DNA of 64,000 nucleotides from Allocoprobacillus halotolerans (GTDB lineage Bacteria; Bacillota_I; Bacilli_A; Erysipelotrichales; Coprobacillaceae), in NCBI RefSeq assembly GCF_024399475.1, contig NZ_CP101620.1:2585608-2649607 (forward strand). The letters run 5' to 3'. Position 1 is the stretch's first letter. Each line of letters starts with the position of its first letter. A program made the translations under genes and the position numbers. Below, one piece after another: positions 45,971-59,490 of this stretch. The notes under the pieces are model-generated. The model did no database searches. It saw only the letters and a list, made by a program, of their open reading frames with translations, and was not told the origin of the DNA.

Positions 45971-47195
45971 TTAAAAAGAAATCAGTTCATTAAAAACTTG
46001 AATAATAAATGCATCACTCATACCTGCTAAATAATCTATAATACTTTTTTCTAAGGCTTGTTGATCATGATGAAAATCATAAATGATTTGATTTTTATAT
46101 ATATTTTGTCTAGGATATTGAGGAATATCAGCATATTTTTCTAACCAAGTTAAATAATGTCCGATTAGTTTTGGATATTGTTTTAAATCTTGTTTTAAAG
46201 CTTGGATAAAATCATCATGCTCTTTATAGTCATATAAAAATTCAAATATAGAATGTAAAATCAAGGAAACATATTTTTCATGAATCTGTACTCTTTTAAT
46301 TAAATAAATGTTTTGATAATTAAATTTCATAATCACTTTCATTTTATCAAATGCTTCTTGTGATAAGCCAATCCCTTTTTCTACTGATGAATTTTCAACG
46401 ACATCATGAATAAAATAATTGACAACAGATCCATTATTAATCGCATGAAACTGATAAGAACCCATTTGATTCAATTCATTTCTTAATTCATCAATTTGTG
46501 ATTGAGATAATACATTTAGTCTCAAAGCATCTTCAATATCTCTAGCTAAATAAGCAATTTTATCTGCCATTTTTACAACACACCCTTCATATGTCCAAGG
46601 GTTATATTCTCCAGCATATTGATAATCATTGAGATTAATATAATTATCTCTTTTTTGAATATATTTTTGGTTCATTTCACCACAATGAGAAATAATACCA
46701 TCACGTACAGCATATGTTAAATTGAGATTATGTTGATTATGATTGTTATCTTCTAATAATTCAATGTGATCAACAAAATGCAAACTATTTTTTTCATGCC
46801 AGAATTTATGTAAATGATGAGTTTTAGCTATTTCTGTTAAAATTTTTTCACCACCATGACCAAAAGGAGCATGGCCTAAATCGTGTCCTACTGCAATAGC
46901 TTTTGTTAATTCAGTATTTAATCCAAGTTGATGAGCAATTGTATAAGAAATAGATTCAACCAAATTGACATGTTCACTACGTGTACAAACATGATCATCT
47001 TCTACTGCAAAAAAACTTGTGTTTTATGTTTTAAACGTCGATATGCCTGAGAAAAAATAATACGTGTATAATCCCTAGCAAAATCACTTCTTAAATCATA
47101 TCTTCTTTGATATATATCTTCATTTCGTTGAATAGCTTTTTGATAATCTGGATGTTCTTCAAACATTCCATAACCTTCAAATTTCTTTTTTCCAT
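45971..47195 (-). CDS. dgt: dGTP triphosphohydrolase-family HD protein, two one-base deletions
   Basis: The reconstructed protein has 408 residues. ATG 47195 (MEKKKFEGYGMFEEH) follows AGAGGT. Frames break at six T (47186-47191) and seven A (47009-47015). The corrected text reads [44 protein letters not shown], then the HD metal motif GHDLGHAPFGHGGE. DKIAYLARDIEDA is the second metal-binding part. The family removes triphosphate from dGTP or related dNTPs, as hexamers. Both breaks lie in homopolymers near the 5' end. Confidence 0.85.
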
Positions 47196-47252
47196 TTTTG
47201 TTACCTCTTATCTATGATATACTTATGTTATAATAAAAAAGAGGTGAAAGCA

Positions 47253-47705
47253 ATGGATACACAATTATTTTTACAACAAGCTTATGAGCTTGTCAAAGAT
47301 GAGGAAAATGTTGTTGCTAATTTAGCAAATATATCAGCATTTCTAAATGATATTCTTTCTGATATCAACTGGGTAGGGTTTTATTTATTAGAAGATAAAG
47401 AGCTTGTCTTAGGCCCTTTTCAAGGTAAAGTTGCTTGTTTAAGAATTCCTGTAGGTCAAGGTGTCTGTGGAAAAGCTGCTTTATTGCATCAAACGATATG
47501 TGTTGGTGATGTTCATCAGTTTAGTGGACATATTGCCTGTGATGCACGTAGTAAAAGTGAAATCGTTATTCCTATCATCGTCAATCATCAGCTCATTGGT
47601 GTTTTAGATGTTGATTCTCCCTATTTCAATCGCTTTACTGTTGATGATCAAAAGTTTTTAGAAAAAATGGCACAGATTGTTGCGAAGATATCTTCCAAAA
47701 GGTAA
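47253..47705 (+). CDS. msrC: GAF-domain free methionine-(R)-sulfoxide reductase
   Basis: 150 residues from ATG 47253 (MDTQLFLQQAYELV), after AAGAGGTGAAAG. It has a single GAF domain with the fRMsr cysteines in VACLRIPVGQGVCGKAA and GHIACDARSKSEIVIPI, and the binding motif INWVGFYLL. It reduces free methionine-R-sulfoxide in the cytoplasm. An in-frame upstream ATG at 47214 has no ribosome-binding site and lies in the promoter region (TTATAAT nearby). Confidence 0.9.
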   Translation: MDTQLFLQQAYELVKDEENVVANLANISAFLNDILSDINWVGFYLLEDKELVLGPFQGKVACLRIPVGQGVCGKAALLHQTICVGDVHQFSGHIACDARSKSEIVIPIIVNHQLIGVLDVDSPYFNRFTVDDQKFLEKMAQIVAKISSKR

Positions 47706-47732
47706 TGCCTAAAGAAAATATACCTAAAATAT

Positions 47733-47782
47733 AAAAAGACAATGTATCATTTCAATTTATTGAATATGTAACATTGTCTTTT
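47733..47782. terminator. Bidirectional terminator between msrC and ptsI
   Basis: AAAAAGACAATGT pairs with ACATTGTCTTTT, with an inner stem TTCAAT/ATTGAA in the long loop and T tracts on both sides. Confidence 0.85.
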
Positions 47783-47798
47783 CTTTGTTATGAATTTG

Positions 47799-49514
47799 TT
47801 ATTTTTTAATCACTTTTTCAACCAATTCAACAACTTCTTCCATTGTTGTACAGTTGATTGCTTGATTAGCTAAATCAGCCATTTCTTTTTGAGATAATTC
47901 TCTAATTAATTTTCTTTGAGCTAAAATTGAAGTTGCAGACATTGAGAATTCATCTAAACCTAATCCTAATAATAATGGAGCAGCCATTGGTTCTCCTGCC
48001 ATTTCTCCACACATTCCAGCCCATTTTCCTTCTTTATGAGCAGAATCAATAACATGTTTTACTAAACGTAAAATTGATGGGTTAAATGGTTGATATAAGT
48101 AAGATACACCAGAAGACATTCTGTCAGCTGCAAATGTATATTGAATTAAATCATTTGTTCCAATTGAGAAGAAGTCTACTTCTTTAGCAAACTGATCAGC
48201 TAAAACAGCAGCTGCAGGAATTTCAATCATAATACCAACTTGTAATGTATCAGATACTTCTACACCTTCAGCAATTAATTTTTCTTTTTCTTCCATTAAG
48301 ATACATTTAGCTTTTCTAAATTCACCTAAAGCAGCAATCATTGGGAACATAATTCTTAAATCACCGTAAACAGATGCTCTTAATAATGCTCTTAATTGAG
48401 TTCTAAAAATATCTTCTCTTTGGAAACATAAACGAATTGCACGAACACCTAAGAATGGATTCATTTCTTTAGGTAAATCAATAGCTTCGATTTCTTTATC
48501 TCCACCAATATCTAATGTTCTTACAACAACTGGTTTACCAGCCATTCCTTCTAAGATTTCTTTATAAACTTCAAATTGTTTATCTTCACTTGGTAATTCA
48601 GCAGATTCCATATATAAGAATTCAGTTCTAAATAATCCAACACCTTCTCCACCATTTTCTTTAACACCTTCAAGGTCTTTTGGTGAACCGATATTTGCTA
48701 CTAATTCAACATGATGTCCATCTGTTGATACAGTTTTTTCGTTAACTAATTTCTTTAATTCTTCTCTATAAGCAATATATTCATCGCGTTTTTGAGTATA
48801 TTCTTTAATAGTTTCTTCATCAGGGTTAATCATGACAACACCTTCAATACCATCAAGGGCAATTATGTCACCATCTTTCACTTCATCAGTAATTGTTTTA
48901 CAAGCAACAACAGCAGGAATTTCTAAACTTCTAGCCATAATAGCTGAATGTGAAGTTCTACCACCAATATTTGTTGCAAATCCTCTTACAAGATTTTTGT
49001 TTAATTGAGCTGTATCAGAAGGTGTTAAATCATCAGCAATAATTACAACTTCTTCATCAATTAAAGCAGGGTTAGGTAATGATTTACCTAAAAGATTTGC
49101 TAAAAGACGACGAGAAACATCTTTAATGTCAGCAGCTCTTTCTCTAAAATATTCATCACCCATTGATTCAAACATTGCAACGAAAGTATTAGCTACTTCT
49201 TCTAAAGCAGCAGCTGCATTACATTTTTCATTTTTAATTTTGTCTTCAACTTGAGTTTTTAATTCAGGATCAGATAAAACTAATGCATGTGCATCAAATA
49301 CAGCAGCTTCTTCAGCAGATAAATTTTTTGAAGCAGCTTCTTTGATAGCTTCTAATTGCTTACTTGTGCAATCCATTGCATCTTCATAAGATTTAATTTC
49401 TTTTTCAACATCATCAACAGTTTCTTTTGTTACTGTTAAATCAGGCATAACTAATTTGTATGCTTTCGCAATTGCAATACCATTAGATGCCGCAATACCT
49501 TTAATCATTGTCAT
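47799..49514 (-). CDS. ptsI: PTS enzyme I (phosphoenolpyruvate-protein phosphotransferase)
   Basis: 571 residues, the standard EI length. The N-terminal HPr-binding domain comes first, then the phospho-His motif [20 protein letters not shown] near residue 190. The PEP-binding barrel has [23 protein letters not shown] and the [19 protein letters not shown] and GMCGEMAG motifs. It transfers phosphate from PEP to HPr, driving all PTS sugar uptake. GGAGGTAGG precedes the ATG. ptsH is not adjacent, unlike in many Firmicutes. Confidence 0.96.
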   Translation of the reverse strand: MTMIKGIAASNGIAIAKAYKLVMPDLTVTKETVDDVEKEIKSYEDAMDCTSKQLEAIKEAASKNLSAEEAAVFDAHALVLSDPELKTQVEDKIKNEKCNAAAALEEVANTFVAMFESMGDEYFRERAADIKDVSRRLLANLLGKSLPNPALIDEEVVIIADDLTPSDTAQLNKNLVRGFATNIGGRTSHSAIMARSLEIPAVVACKTITDEVKDGDIIALDGIEGVVMINPDEETIKEYTQKRDEYIAYREELKKLVNEKTVSTDGHHVELVANIGSPKDLEGVKENGGEGVGLFRTEFLYMESAELPSEDKQFEVYKEILEGMAGKPVVVRTLDIGGDKEIEAIDLPKEMNPFLGVRAIRLCFQREDIFRTQLRALLRASVYGDLRIMFPMIAALGEFRKAKCILMEEKEKLIAEGVEVSDTLQVGIMIEIPAAAVLADQFAKEVDFFSIGTNDLIQYTFAADRMSSGVSYLYQPFNPSILRLVKHVIDSAHKEGKWAGMCGEMAGEPMAAPLLLGLGLDEFSMSATSILAQRKLIRELSQKEMADLANQAINCTTMEEVVELVEKVIKK

Positions 49515-49688
49515 TTTGACCTACCTCCATATAGGTTTATTTTACCTTATTTTCCATATAAAATAAAGATTAAAGTTCTTTATTTAATAAATTTTAAATG
49601 TTGGGTTAATTGTAAAAGGAAATTATACTTTCATAAAAAAGCAGAATTTAGTCTAAAAAAAGAATTTACTTTTCAAAAACAAGTCAAA

Positions 49689-49705
49689 TTTTCAAAATAT
49701 GAAAA
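49689..49705. promoter_or_regulatory. Short dyad upstream of nagB, possible operator
   Basis: TTTTCA-AAATA-TGAAAA lies in the 252-base gap between ptsI and nagB. TTGACA and TATAAT boxes are nearby (about 49720-49740) but badly spaced. The region is otherwise very AT-rich and shows no other structure. Confidence 0.35.
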
Positions 49706-49766
49706 TATAACTTTTCATTTGACAATGCATGTTATATAATAAAAGTATATTATAGGAGGGACAAAG

Positions 49767-50498
49767 ATGAAAGTCATTATTGTAAAAGATTATGAAGAAG
49801 CAAGTCATAAAGCTTGTGAAATTATGTTGGATGTTATCAAAAACAATCCATCTGCAAATTTAGGTTTAGCTACGGGATCTACACCTATTAGGCTTTATGA
49901 ATTAATGAGAGAAGACCATAAAACAAATGGAACTTCATACAAACAAATCAAATCATTTAATCTTGATGAATATTTTGGTTTGGATCAATCTCATCCACAA
50001 AGTTATCATTATTTTATGTGTCAGAATTTATTTAACGAATTAGACATAGATATGAATAATGTTCATGTACCAAAGGGAAATGGTGATATTGATGAAGAAT
50101 GTAAAGCATATAACCAATTATTAGAAGAAAACCCTATTGATATTCAATTATTAGGTATTGGTTCAAACGGGCATATTGGATTTAACGAGCCAGGAACTGC
50201 TTTTGATTCTGTAACTCATAAAGTTGATTTAAAGCAATCTACTATTGAAGATAATGCACGTTTATTCTTCAACGGGAAAATTGAAGATGTACCTACTCAA
50301 GCAGTTAGCATGGGGATTGCCAATATCATGAATGCAAAAAAAGTGCTTCTTATTGCTTCAGGTGAAGGAAAAGCAAAAGCTATTCAAGCTACTGTTGAAG
50401 GACCTAAAACAACTGAAGTTCCTGCTAGTGCATTACAGGATCATCCAGATTGTATCCTTATTGTTGATGAAGCCGCTGCTACTTTGTTAAAAAAATAA
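49767..50498 (+). CDS. nagB: Glucosamine-6-phosphate deaminase
   Basis: 243 residues. LGLATGSTPIRLYELM binds phosphate, FNLDEYFGLDQSHPQSY carries the catalytic Asp, and GIGSNGHIGFNEPGTAF carries the catalytic Asp/His pair. It converts glucosamine 6-phosphate to fructose 6-phosphate and ammonia. The length is the short Firmicute form without the allosteric C-terminal extension of E. coli. TAGGAGGG precedes the ATG. nagA is not in the window. It links amino-sugar use to the glycolytic genes nearby. Confidence 0.95.
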   Translation: MKVIIVKDYEEASHKACEIMLDVIKNNPSANLGLATGSTPIRLYELMREDHKTNGTSYKQIKSFNLDEYFGLDQSHPQSYHYFMCQNLFNELDIDMNNVHVPKGNGDIDEECKAYNQLLEENPIDIQLLGIGSNGHIGFNEPGTAFDSVTHKVDLKQSTIEDNARLFFNGKIEDVPTQAVSMGIANIMNAKKVLLIASGEGKAKAIQATVEGPKTTEVPASALQDHPDCILIVDEAAATLLKK

Positions 50499-50516
50499 AA
50501 TATTTATTTGAATAAA

Positions 50517-50547
50517 AATGCCACCAGTTTTCTGGTGGTTTTCTTTT
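50517..50547 (+). terminator. Terminator of nagB
   Basis: CCACCAG-TTTT-CTGGTGG followed by TTTTCTTTT, 20 bases after the stop codon. Confidence 0.9.
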
Positions 50548-50566
50548 ATAGGGAGAAAAAGAGAAT

Positions 50567-50603
50567 AAAAAAAGGGAAGGAAACAGAAGAACTGAACCTT
50601 CCC
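50567..50603 (-). terminator. Terminator of the rRNA operon
   Basis: On the minus strand GGGAAGG and CCTTCCC flank a 16-base loop and lead into TTTTTTT, just after the 5S gene. Confidence 0.88.
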
Positions 50604-50607
50604 GAAT

Positions 50608-50720
50608 GGACTGGCAGCGTGCTATTGTCGCAGTTGCCCACTATCTTCGCCGCTATGATGCTTAACTTCTGTGTTCGGCATGGTTACAGGTGTGTCCATC
50701 ATGCCTTCGCCACCAGATCC
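50608..50720 (-). rRNA. rrf: 5S ribosomal RNA
   Basis: Minus-strand sequence with the universal 5S block CCGAACACAGAAGTTAAGC and closing helix GGATCTGG/CTGCCAGTCC. About 113 bases; the ends were set from the terminal helix. Confidence 0.95.
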
Positions 50721-50739
50721 CCTTAGAGCACGAACGCTC

Positions 50740-50752
50740 AAAACTGAACAGC
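50740..50752. repeat. Inverted copy of the rRNA spacer element (23S-5S spacer)
   Basis: AAAACTGAACAGC on the plus strand, the exact reverse complement of the element in the 16S-23S spacer. In the transcript it can pair with that copy across the 23S gene. Confidence 0.75.
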
Positions 50753-50771
50753 TTTTCCTTTCACACTTCCC

Positions 50772-53653
<2,882 letters not shown>

Positions 53654-53861
53654 TAAAGTGTTCAAGTTCTCTTTCGTGCTTTCTTAGTTTGCAACTAGAT
53701 GATTTCGACCTTCTTCTTTTCTTTCCTGATCTCTTTCATCTTTCGTTTCTTCGCTTTCTTTGTAGAAAGTTTGCTGTTCAGTTTTCAATGTTCCTGCCTT
53801 GAATGCATCTTTACAGATACACTCAAAACCAAACAGTATCCACATCTTCTCTCTTCTCCCT
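53654..53861 (-). other. 16S-23S internal spacer
   Basis: About 208 bases with no tRNA gene that I can fold. It holds one copy of CTGTTCAGTTTTCAATGT (53774-53791, plus strand sense), an element also found in the 16S leader. The rest is pyrimidine-rich on the plus strand. Confidence 0.8.
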
Positions 53862-55384
<1,523 letters not shown>

Positions 55385-55456
55385 GTCTCTATCTAAAGAC
55401 AACTTCCTGTCTTCTTGACTCTTCTTTCTTTTCTTTATCTTCTATTGACGTGTTTA

Positions 55457-55474
55457 CTGTTCAGTTTTCAATGT
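55457..55474. repeat. rRNA leader copy of the spacer element
   Basis: CTGTTCAGTTTTCAATGT (plus strand) is identical over 18 bases to the copy in the 16S-23S spacer. It probably takes part in rRNA processing or antitermination. Confidence 0.75.
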
Positions 55475-55503
55475 CCCTGTCGCCCTCTCTCGAGTGCCCA
55501 TCT

Positions 55504-55532
55504 ATAATACCATCTCTATCTCCCCTTTGCAA
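55504..55532 (-). promoter_or_regulatory. rRNA operon promoter
   Basis: On the minus strand TTGCAA (55532-55527) and TATTAT (55509-55504) are exactly 17 bases apart, about 120 bases upstream of 16S. A long A/T tract upstream (55535-55570) could act as an UP element. Confidence 0.85.
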
Positions 55533-55611
55533 GTCTTTTTTTAATTTTTTTAAAAAAATTTTTTTCAAAGCATAAACTTATTGCATTTCACAATAAAAAC
55601 AGTCAAGATAT

Positions 55612-56064
55612 TTATTTACAAATTTCTTGACTATCTAAAAGGATTGTGACTGGACCATCATTAACAAGTGCAACTTTCATATCTGCACCAAAAATTCCTG
55701 TCTGTAAATGAACTCCATGTTCTCTAATCTTTTCATTAAAATAATCATAAAGCGGAATCGCCAAATCAGGTTTAGCTGCACTTATAAAGCTTGGACGTCT
55801 ACCTTTTATACAATCTGCGTAAAGCGTAAATTGTGAAATAGATAAAATACTTCCATTGACATCTTGTAAAGATAAATTCATTTTTCCATTTTCATCTTCA
55901 AATACACGAAGTCCTATCACCTTGTCTACCATCTTATCAACGATTTCCTTTGTATCATCTGGGCAAAAACCCACCAAGACCATAAATCCTTTTTGAATAC
56001 TTCCTTGCACACAACCATCTATCGTTACAGAACTTTCACTCACTCTTTGTACAACGACTTTCAT
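55612..56064 (-). CDS. dtd: D-aminoacyl-tRNA deacylase Dtd
   Basis: 150 residues. The conserved motifs are SISQFTLYADCIKGRRPSF (SQFTL) and NDGPVTILLDS (Gly-cisPro), the DTD catalytic pair. It removes D-amino acids (and glycine) mischarged on tRNA. I chose ATG 56064 (MKVVVQRVSES), with TAGGTG upstream; a GTG nine bases earlier is in frame but badly placed. It is divergent from rarA. Confidence 0.94.
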   Translation of the reverse strand: MKVVVQRVSESSVTIDGCVQGSIQKGFMVLVGFCPDDTKEIVDKMVDKVIGLRVFEDENGKMNLSLQDVNGSILSISQFTLYADCIKGRRPSFISAAKPDLAIPLYDYFNEKIREHGVHLQTGIFGADMKVALVNDGPVTILLDSQEICK

Positions 56065-56138
56065 AACTTTCACCTACCCATATTCTGATAAATTTGTTAT
56101 AATCATTATATCAAATTTATGAAAAAAGGAAAGATTTT

Positions 56139-57422
56139 ATGGCAACAACATTAGCACACCGTATGCGCCCAACATGTCTAAATGAAGTTCTTGGGCAAAA
56201 ACATATTATTGGAGAAAATGCTTTATTCACCCAATTCGTTAAAAAGAAGCATCCCATGTCGACCATTCTTTATGGTCCCCCTGGATGTGGAAAAACTACT
56301 TTAGCTTCTGCTTTAGCCAATGATTTACATATACCTTATAGACTCTTCAATGCCTCTACTGGAAATAAAAAAGAAATGGACATCATTATCGAAGAGGCTA
56401 AAATGTCTGGGGAACTTTTTGTCATTATTGATGAAATACATCGTTTAAATAAAGATAAGCAAGATCACTTACTACCACATATAGAAAATGGTTTAATTAT
56501 TATCGCTGGATGCACAACAGCTAATCCTTATCATTCTATCAATCCAGCCATTCGTTCACGCTGTCAAATCATTGAAGTCAAACCGTTAAATCAAGAGGAT
56601 ATTATCAAAGGACTCCATCTTGCCTTGAATTCTCCAAATGGGTTAAATAATGAATACCAAGTTGAAGAAGGTGTCTTCCAATATATTGCTCAATTAAGTA
56701 GTGGTGATATCCGCTATGCCTACAATTGTTTAGAAGTCGCATCTATTTTGGCTCAAGATTCACTGATTACACTCAATACTATCAAGCAATCCTTACCAAA
56801 AGCAAATGTGCAATTTGATAAAGACGAAGATCAATATTATGATACTTTAAGTGGATTACAAAAATCCATTCGTGGCAGTGATCCCAATGGAGCTATGTAT
56901 TATTTAGGAAAATTGATTGAGGCTAATGACCTTGAATCATTAGAACGCCGTGTCATAACAACTGCCTATGAAGATATTGGTCTAGCAAATCCCAATGCCT
57001 GTATGCGAACAGTCATAGCTTTTCAAGCTGCAAAAACAATTGGTTTTCCAGAGGCACGTATTCCTATTGCTAGTGCCATTATCGATTTATGCTTATCACC
57101 TAAATCAAAATCATCAGAAACGGCGATTGATGCAGCATTAGAATCGTTGAAAACACATCCTTATCCTGCACCTTCTTATTTAAGATTAACTCCTGTAGGA
57201 TTAGAAGAAGATGAAAGATACAATTACAATCGTCCTGAACTTTGGGAATATATTCAGTATCTTCCCGATGCCATTAAAAACGAACAATTTTATATTCCGT
57301 GGATGACAAGTTCCTATGAAAAAGCTCTAGCCGAAAATTACCGACGCATTCTTAAACACGGACGTACAAATCAAATGAAAAAGTTAAATCAAAAAAGTAA
57401 AAACATTTATTCTCGTTTCTAA
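56139..57422 (+). CDS. rarA: Replication-associated recombination ATPase RarA (MgsA)
   Basis: 427 residues. Walker A is YGPPGCGKTTLASALA, Walker B FVIIDEIHRLNKDKQDHLLP, and sensor 1 AGCTTANP. The C-terminal tetramerisation/clamp-loader-like region includes SIRGSDPNGAMYYLGKLIEA and YEDIGLANPNA, unique to RarA/MgsA/WRNIP1. It acts at stalled replication forks. The start MATTLAHRMRPTCLNEVLGQ is the family start, after AAAGGAAAG. Its end overlaps a strong terminator. Confidence 0.95.
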   Translation: MATTLAHRMRPTCLNEVLGQKHIIGENALFTQFVKKKHPMSTILYGPPGCGKTTLASALANDLHIPYRLFNASTGNKKEMDIIIEEAKMSGELFVIIDEIHRLNKDKQDHLLPHIENGLIIIAGCTTANPYHSINPAIRSRCQIIEVKPLNQEDIIKGLHLALNSPNGLNNEYQVEEGVFQYIAQLSSGDIRYAYNCLEVASILAQDSLITLNTIKQSLPKANVQFDKDEDQYYDTLSGLQKSIRGSDPNGAMYYLGKLIEANDLESLERRVITTAYEDIGLANPNACMRTVIAFQAAKTIGFPEARIPIASAIIDLCLSPKSKSSETAIDAALESLKTHPYPAPSYLRLTPVGLEEDERYNYNRPELWEYIQYLPDAIKNEQFYIPWMTSSYEKALAENYRRILKHGRTNQMKKLNQKSKNIYSRF

Positions 57423-57438
57423 AGAATAAATGTTTTTT
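57399..57438. terminator. Bidirectional terminator between rarA and the hexosamine kinase gene
   Basis: AAAAACATTTATTCT pairs with AGAATAAATGTTTTTT around a nine-base loop that holds the rarA stop codon. Both strands have T-rich tails. Confidence 0.9.
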
Positions 57439-57448
57439 GATTTATATA

Positions 57449-58558
57449 TTAAGACATATATTTAGCCACAATACGATTCATCTCATCCCATTTCTCTTCC
57501 ATGTCTGCAACAAGTTTAAACTGTGTACGACAACGATCAAGATTATGAGTAGGATATTGCGTTTTGAAATAAGTATCTCCTTGAAGATAGTCTGTTAAAA
57601 AACGCATTCCACATTCAAATGTCATCACTTTTGCACCAATTGGTAAAGCCTTGATTTCAGCCAATGATAATTGACCCTGACATCCTTCAATAAATCCCTT
57701 CGTATAGACTTCAAAAAGATGCATATCACATGAAATTTTAGATAAATCTTTTTCGTCTTCAGCCCCTGTACTTGCTCCAAAACGAATTGAATCACCAAAA
57801 TCATTTACTGCTAACCCAGGCATAACTGTATCTAAATCGATAATACATAATCCCTGATGAGTTTTATCATCAATTAAAATATTATTGAGTTTTGTATCAT
57901 TATGTGTCACACGTAATGGAAGTTCTTTAGATTCTTGCATATCTGTTAAAATATTAGCTACATCTTCTCTATGTAAAACAAATTGAATTTCTTCTTGAAC
58001 ATCTTTGGCACGTCCCATCACATCTTCTTTCACCGCTTTTTTAAATACTTCTAAGCGTGCTTTTGTATTATGAAAATCTGGAATTGTTTCATATAAACTT
58101 TCAGCTGGGAAATCACTTAATAAACTTTGAAACCTTCCAAAAGCCAATCCACTTTGATAAAAATCTTCATCCGTTTTGACTTCATCATAGCTTGTTGCTC
58201 CAACAATAAAATGATATCCTCGCCAATAATTGCCTTCACTATCTTGGCAATAAGGTTTCCCATTTTTATTTAAAATCACAGTCAATGTTTCACGTTCAGG
58301 ATTACCACCATATTGAATAATCTTTTCTCTTAAAAAAGTTGTAACATTTAAAATATTCTCCATTAACTGCTCAGGATTTTTAAAAATACTGGTATTCATA
58401 CGTTGTAATATAATGGGCACAACACCCATATGTTTAATTTTAAATTCAATCAAATAAGTATCATTAATATGTCCACTTCCATATGGTCGCATTTGAACAA
58501 GAGCCCCAGCAAAATCAAACTGCTCAATGACTTCATTTAAAAGTTTATCATTATTCAT
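57449..58558 (-). CDS. N-acetylhexosamine 1-kinase-like phosphotransferase (NahK type)
   Basis: 369 residues of the aminoglycoside-phosphotransferase/choline-kinase fold. The N-terminal loop is PYGSGHINDTYLIE. The catalytic motif LRVTHNDTKLNNILID (Asp) near residue 210 and the metal motif CIIDLDTVMPGLAVNDFGD follow. In LNB/GNB operons this protein phosphorylates GlcNAc or GalNAc at C1, after GH112 has released it. I chose ATG 58558, with GGGGTGA upstream, giving an eight-base overlap with the nucleotidyltransferase stop. Last gene of the operon. Confidence 0.85.
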   Translation of the reverse strand: MNNDKLLNEVIEQFDFAGALVQMRPYGSGHINDTYLIEFKIKHMGVVPIILQRMNTSIFKNPEQLMENILNVTTFLREKIIQYGGNPERETLTVILNKNGKPYCQDSEGNYWRGYHFIVGATSYDEVKTDEDFYQSGLAFGRFQSLLSDFPAESLYETIPDFHNTKARLEVFKKAVKEDVMGRAKDVQEEIQFVLHREDVANILTDMQESKELPLRVTHNDTKLNNILIDDKTHQGLCIIDLDTVMPGLAVNDFGDSIRFGASTGAEDEKDLSKISCDMHLFEVYTKGFIEGCQGQLSLAEIKALPIGAKVMTFECGMRFLTDYLQGDTYFKTQYPTHNLDRCRTQFKLVADMEEKWDEMNRIVAKYMS

Positions 58559-59477
58559 CACTCTCACCCCATAACTTTGATGTATAAATACCTTGCTGTT
58601 TCATATTTTCAATAGCCTTTTCAACAACAGGTTTATCTTCTTTATATGTCACACCATACCACTTTGCAGTTGTTTTCAAAACTTGAACTGTTGCTTTTTG
58701 ATGGAGTAATAACTGACTAACAACACTTGGAATAAAATATTCACATTTTAATGGATTGTCTTTAACTTGTTCATCTAAAAACAATGGGAATCCTTTGATA
58801 ATTTCTTCGATAATGCCTTGACTGAATCCCCAAAGGTTCATTGACACAATTGTTCCTTTGTTGAGGGCATGCCATTGTCCATTATCTTCATAAGCAATGC
58901 CATTTTGATTTCCTTTGATTTTTGTACGTTCAGTAATATCAACCAAATATCCTTGTTCATCAACTTCACAGATACCTCTTGCTACGGTTCCATTTTCAGT
59001 TAAAGTCTTTTCAATATGATAACCAACCATTGCTAAACGATAATACTTGTCATCTTGATGCGTAGATAAATAATCATAAATCATTTGAAAGGATTCTACC
59101 CCATAGTAATCATCAGCATTAATCACGGCAAAAGGACCATGAATCCATTGACGACAACAATAAATTGCATGAGCTGTTCCCCATGGTTTTTCACGACCTT
59201 GAGGAACACTATATCCCTCTGGTAAGTCATTTAATTCTTGAAAAGCATAATGAACAGTCATAATCTTTTCAATACGTTTACCAATGACTTCTTTAAAAAT
59301 CTTTTCATTTTCTTTTTTAATGACGAAAACAACTGTTTCAAAACCAGCGCGCTTAGCATCAAAGAGTGAGAAATCAATGATGATATGCCCTTCTTTGTCA
59401 ACAGGATCAATTTGTTTTAAACCACCATAACGACTCCCCATACCAGCAGCCATAATAATAAGAATTGGTTTTTCCAT
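58551..59477 (-). CDS. Sugar-1-phosphate nucleotidyltransferase
   Basis: 308 residues from ATG 59477 (MEKPILIIMAAGMGSRYGGLKQ), a GT-A nucleotidyltransferase start with the GxGxRxG-type loop. AVINADDYYGVESF holds the metal-binding Asp pair near residue 110, and KPWGTAHAIYCC contacts the base. Its place between the GH112 phosphorylase and the hexosamine kinase suggests that it makes UDP-GlcNAc or UDP-GalNAc from the kinase product. That assignment is inferred from context. AAGGAGGG precedes the ATG. Confidence 0.83.
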   Translation of the reverse strand: MEKPILIIMAAGMGSRYGGLKQIDPVDKEGHIIIDFSLFDAKRAGFETVVFVIKKENEKIFKEVIGKRIEKIMTVHYAFQELNDLPEGYSVPQGREKPWGTAHAIYCCRQWIHGPFAVINADDYYGVESFQMIYDYLSTHQDDKYYRLAMVGYHIEKTLTENGTVARGICEVDEQGYLVDITERTKIKGNQNGIAYEDNGQWHALNKGTIVSMNLWGFSQGIIEEIIKGFPLFLDEQVKDNPLKCEYFIPSVVSQLLLHQKATVQVLKTTAKWYGVTYKEDKPVVEKAIENMKQQGIYTSKLWGESDE

Positions 59478-59490
59478 TGTCTCCCTCCTT

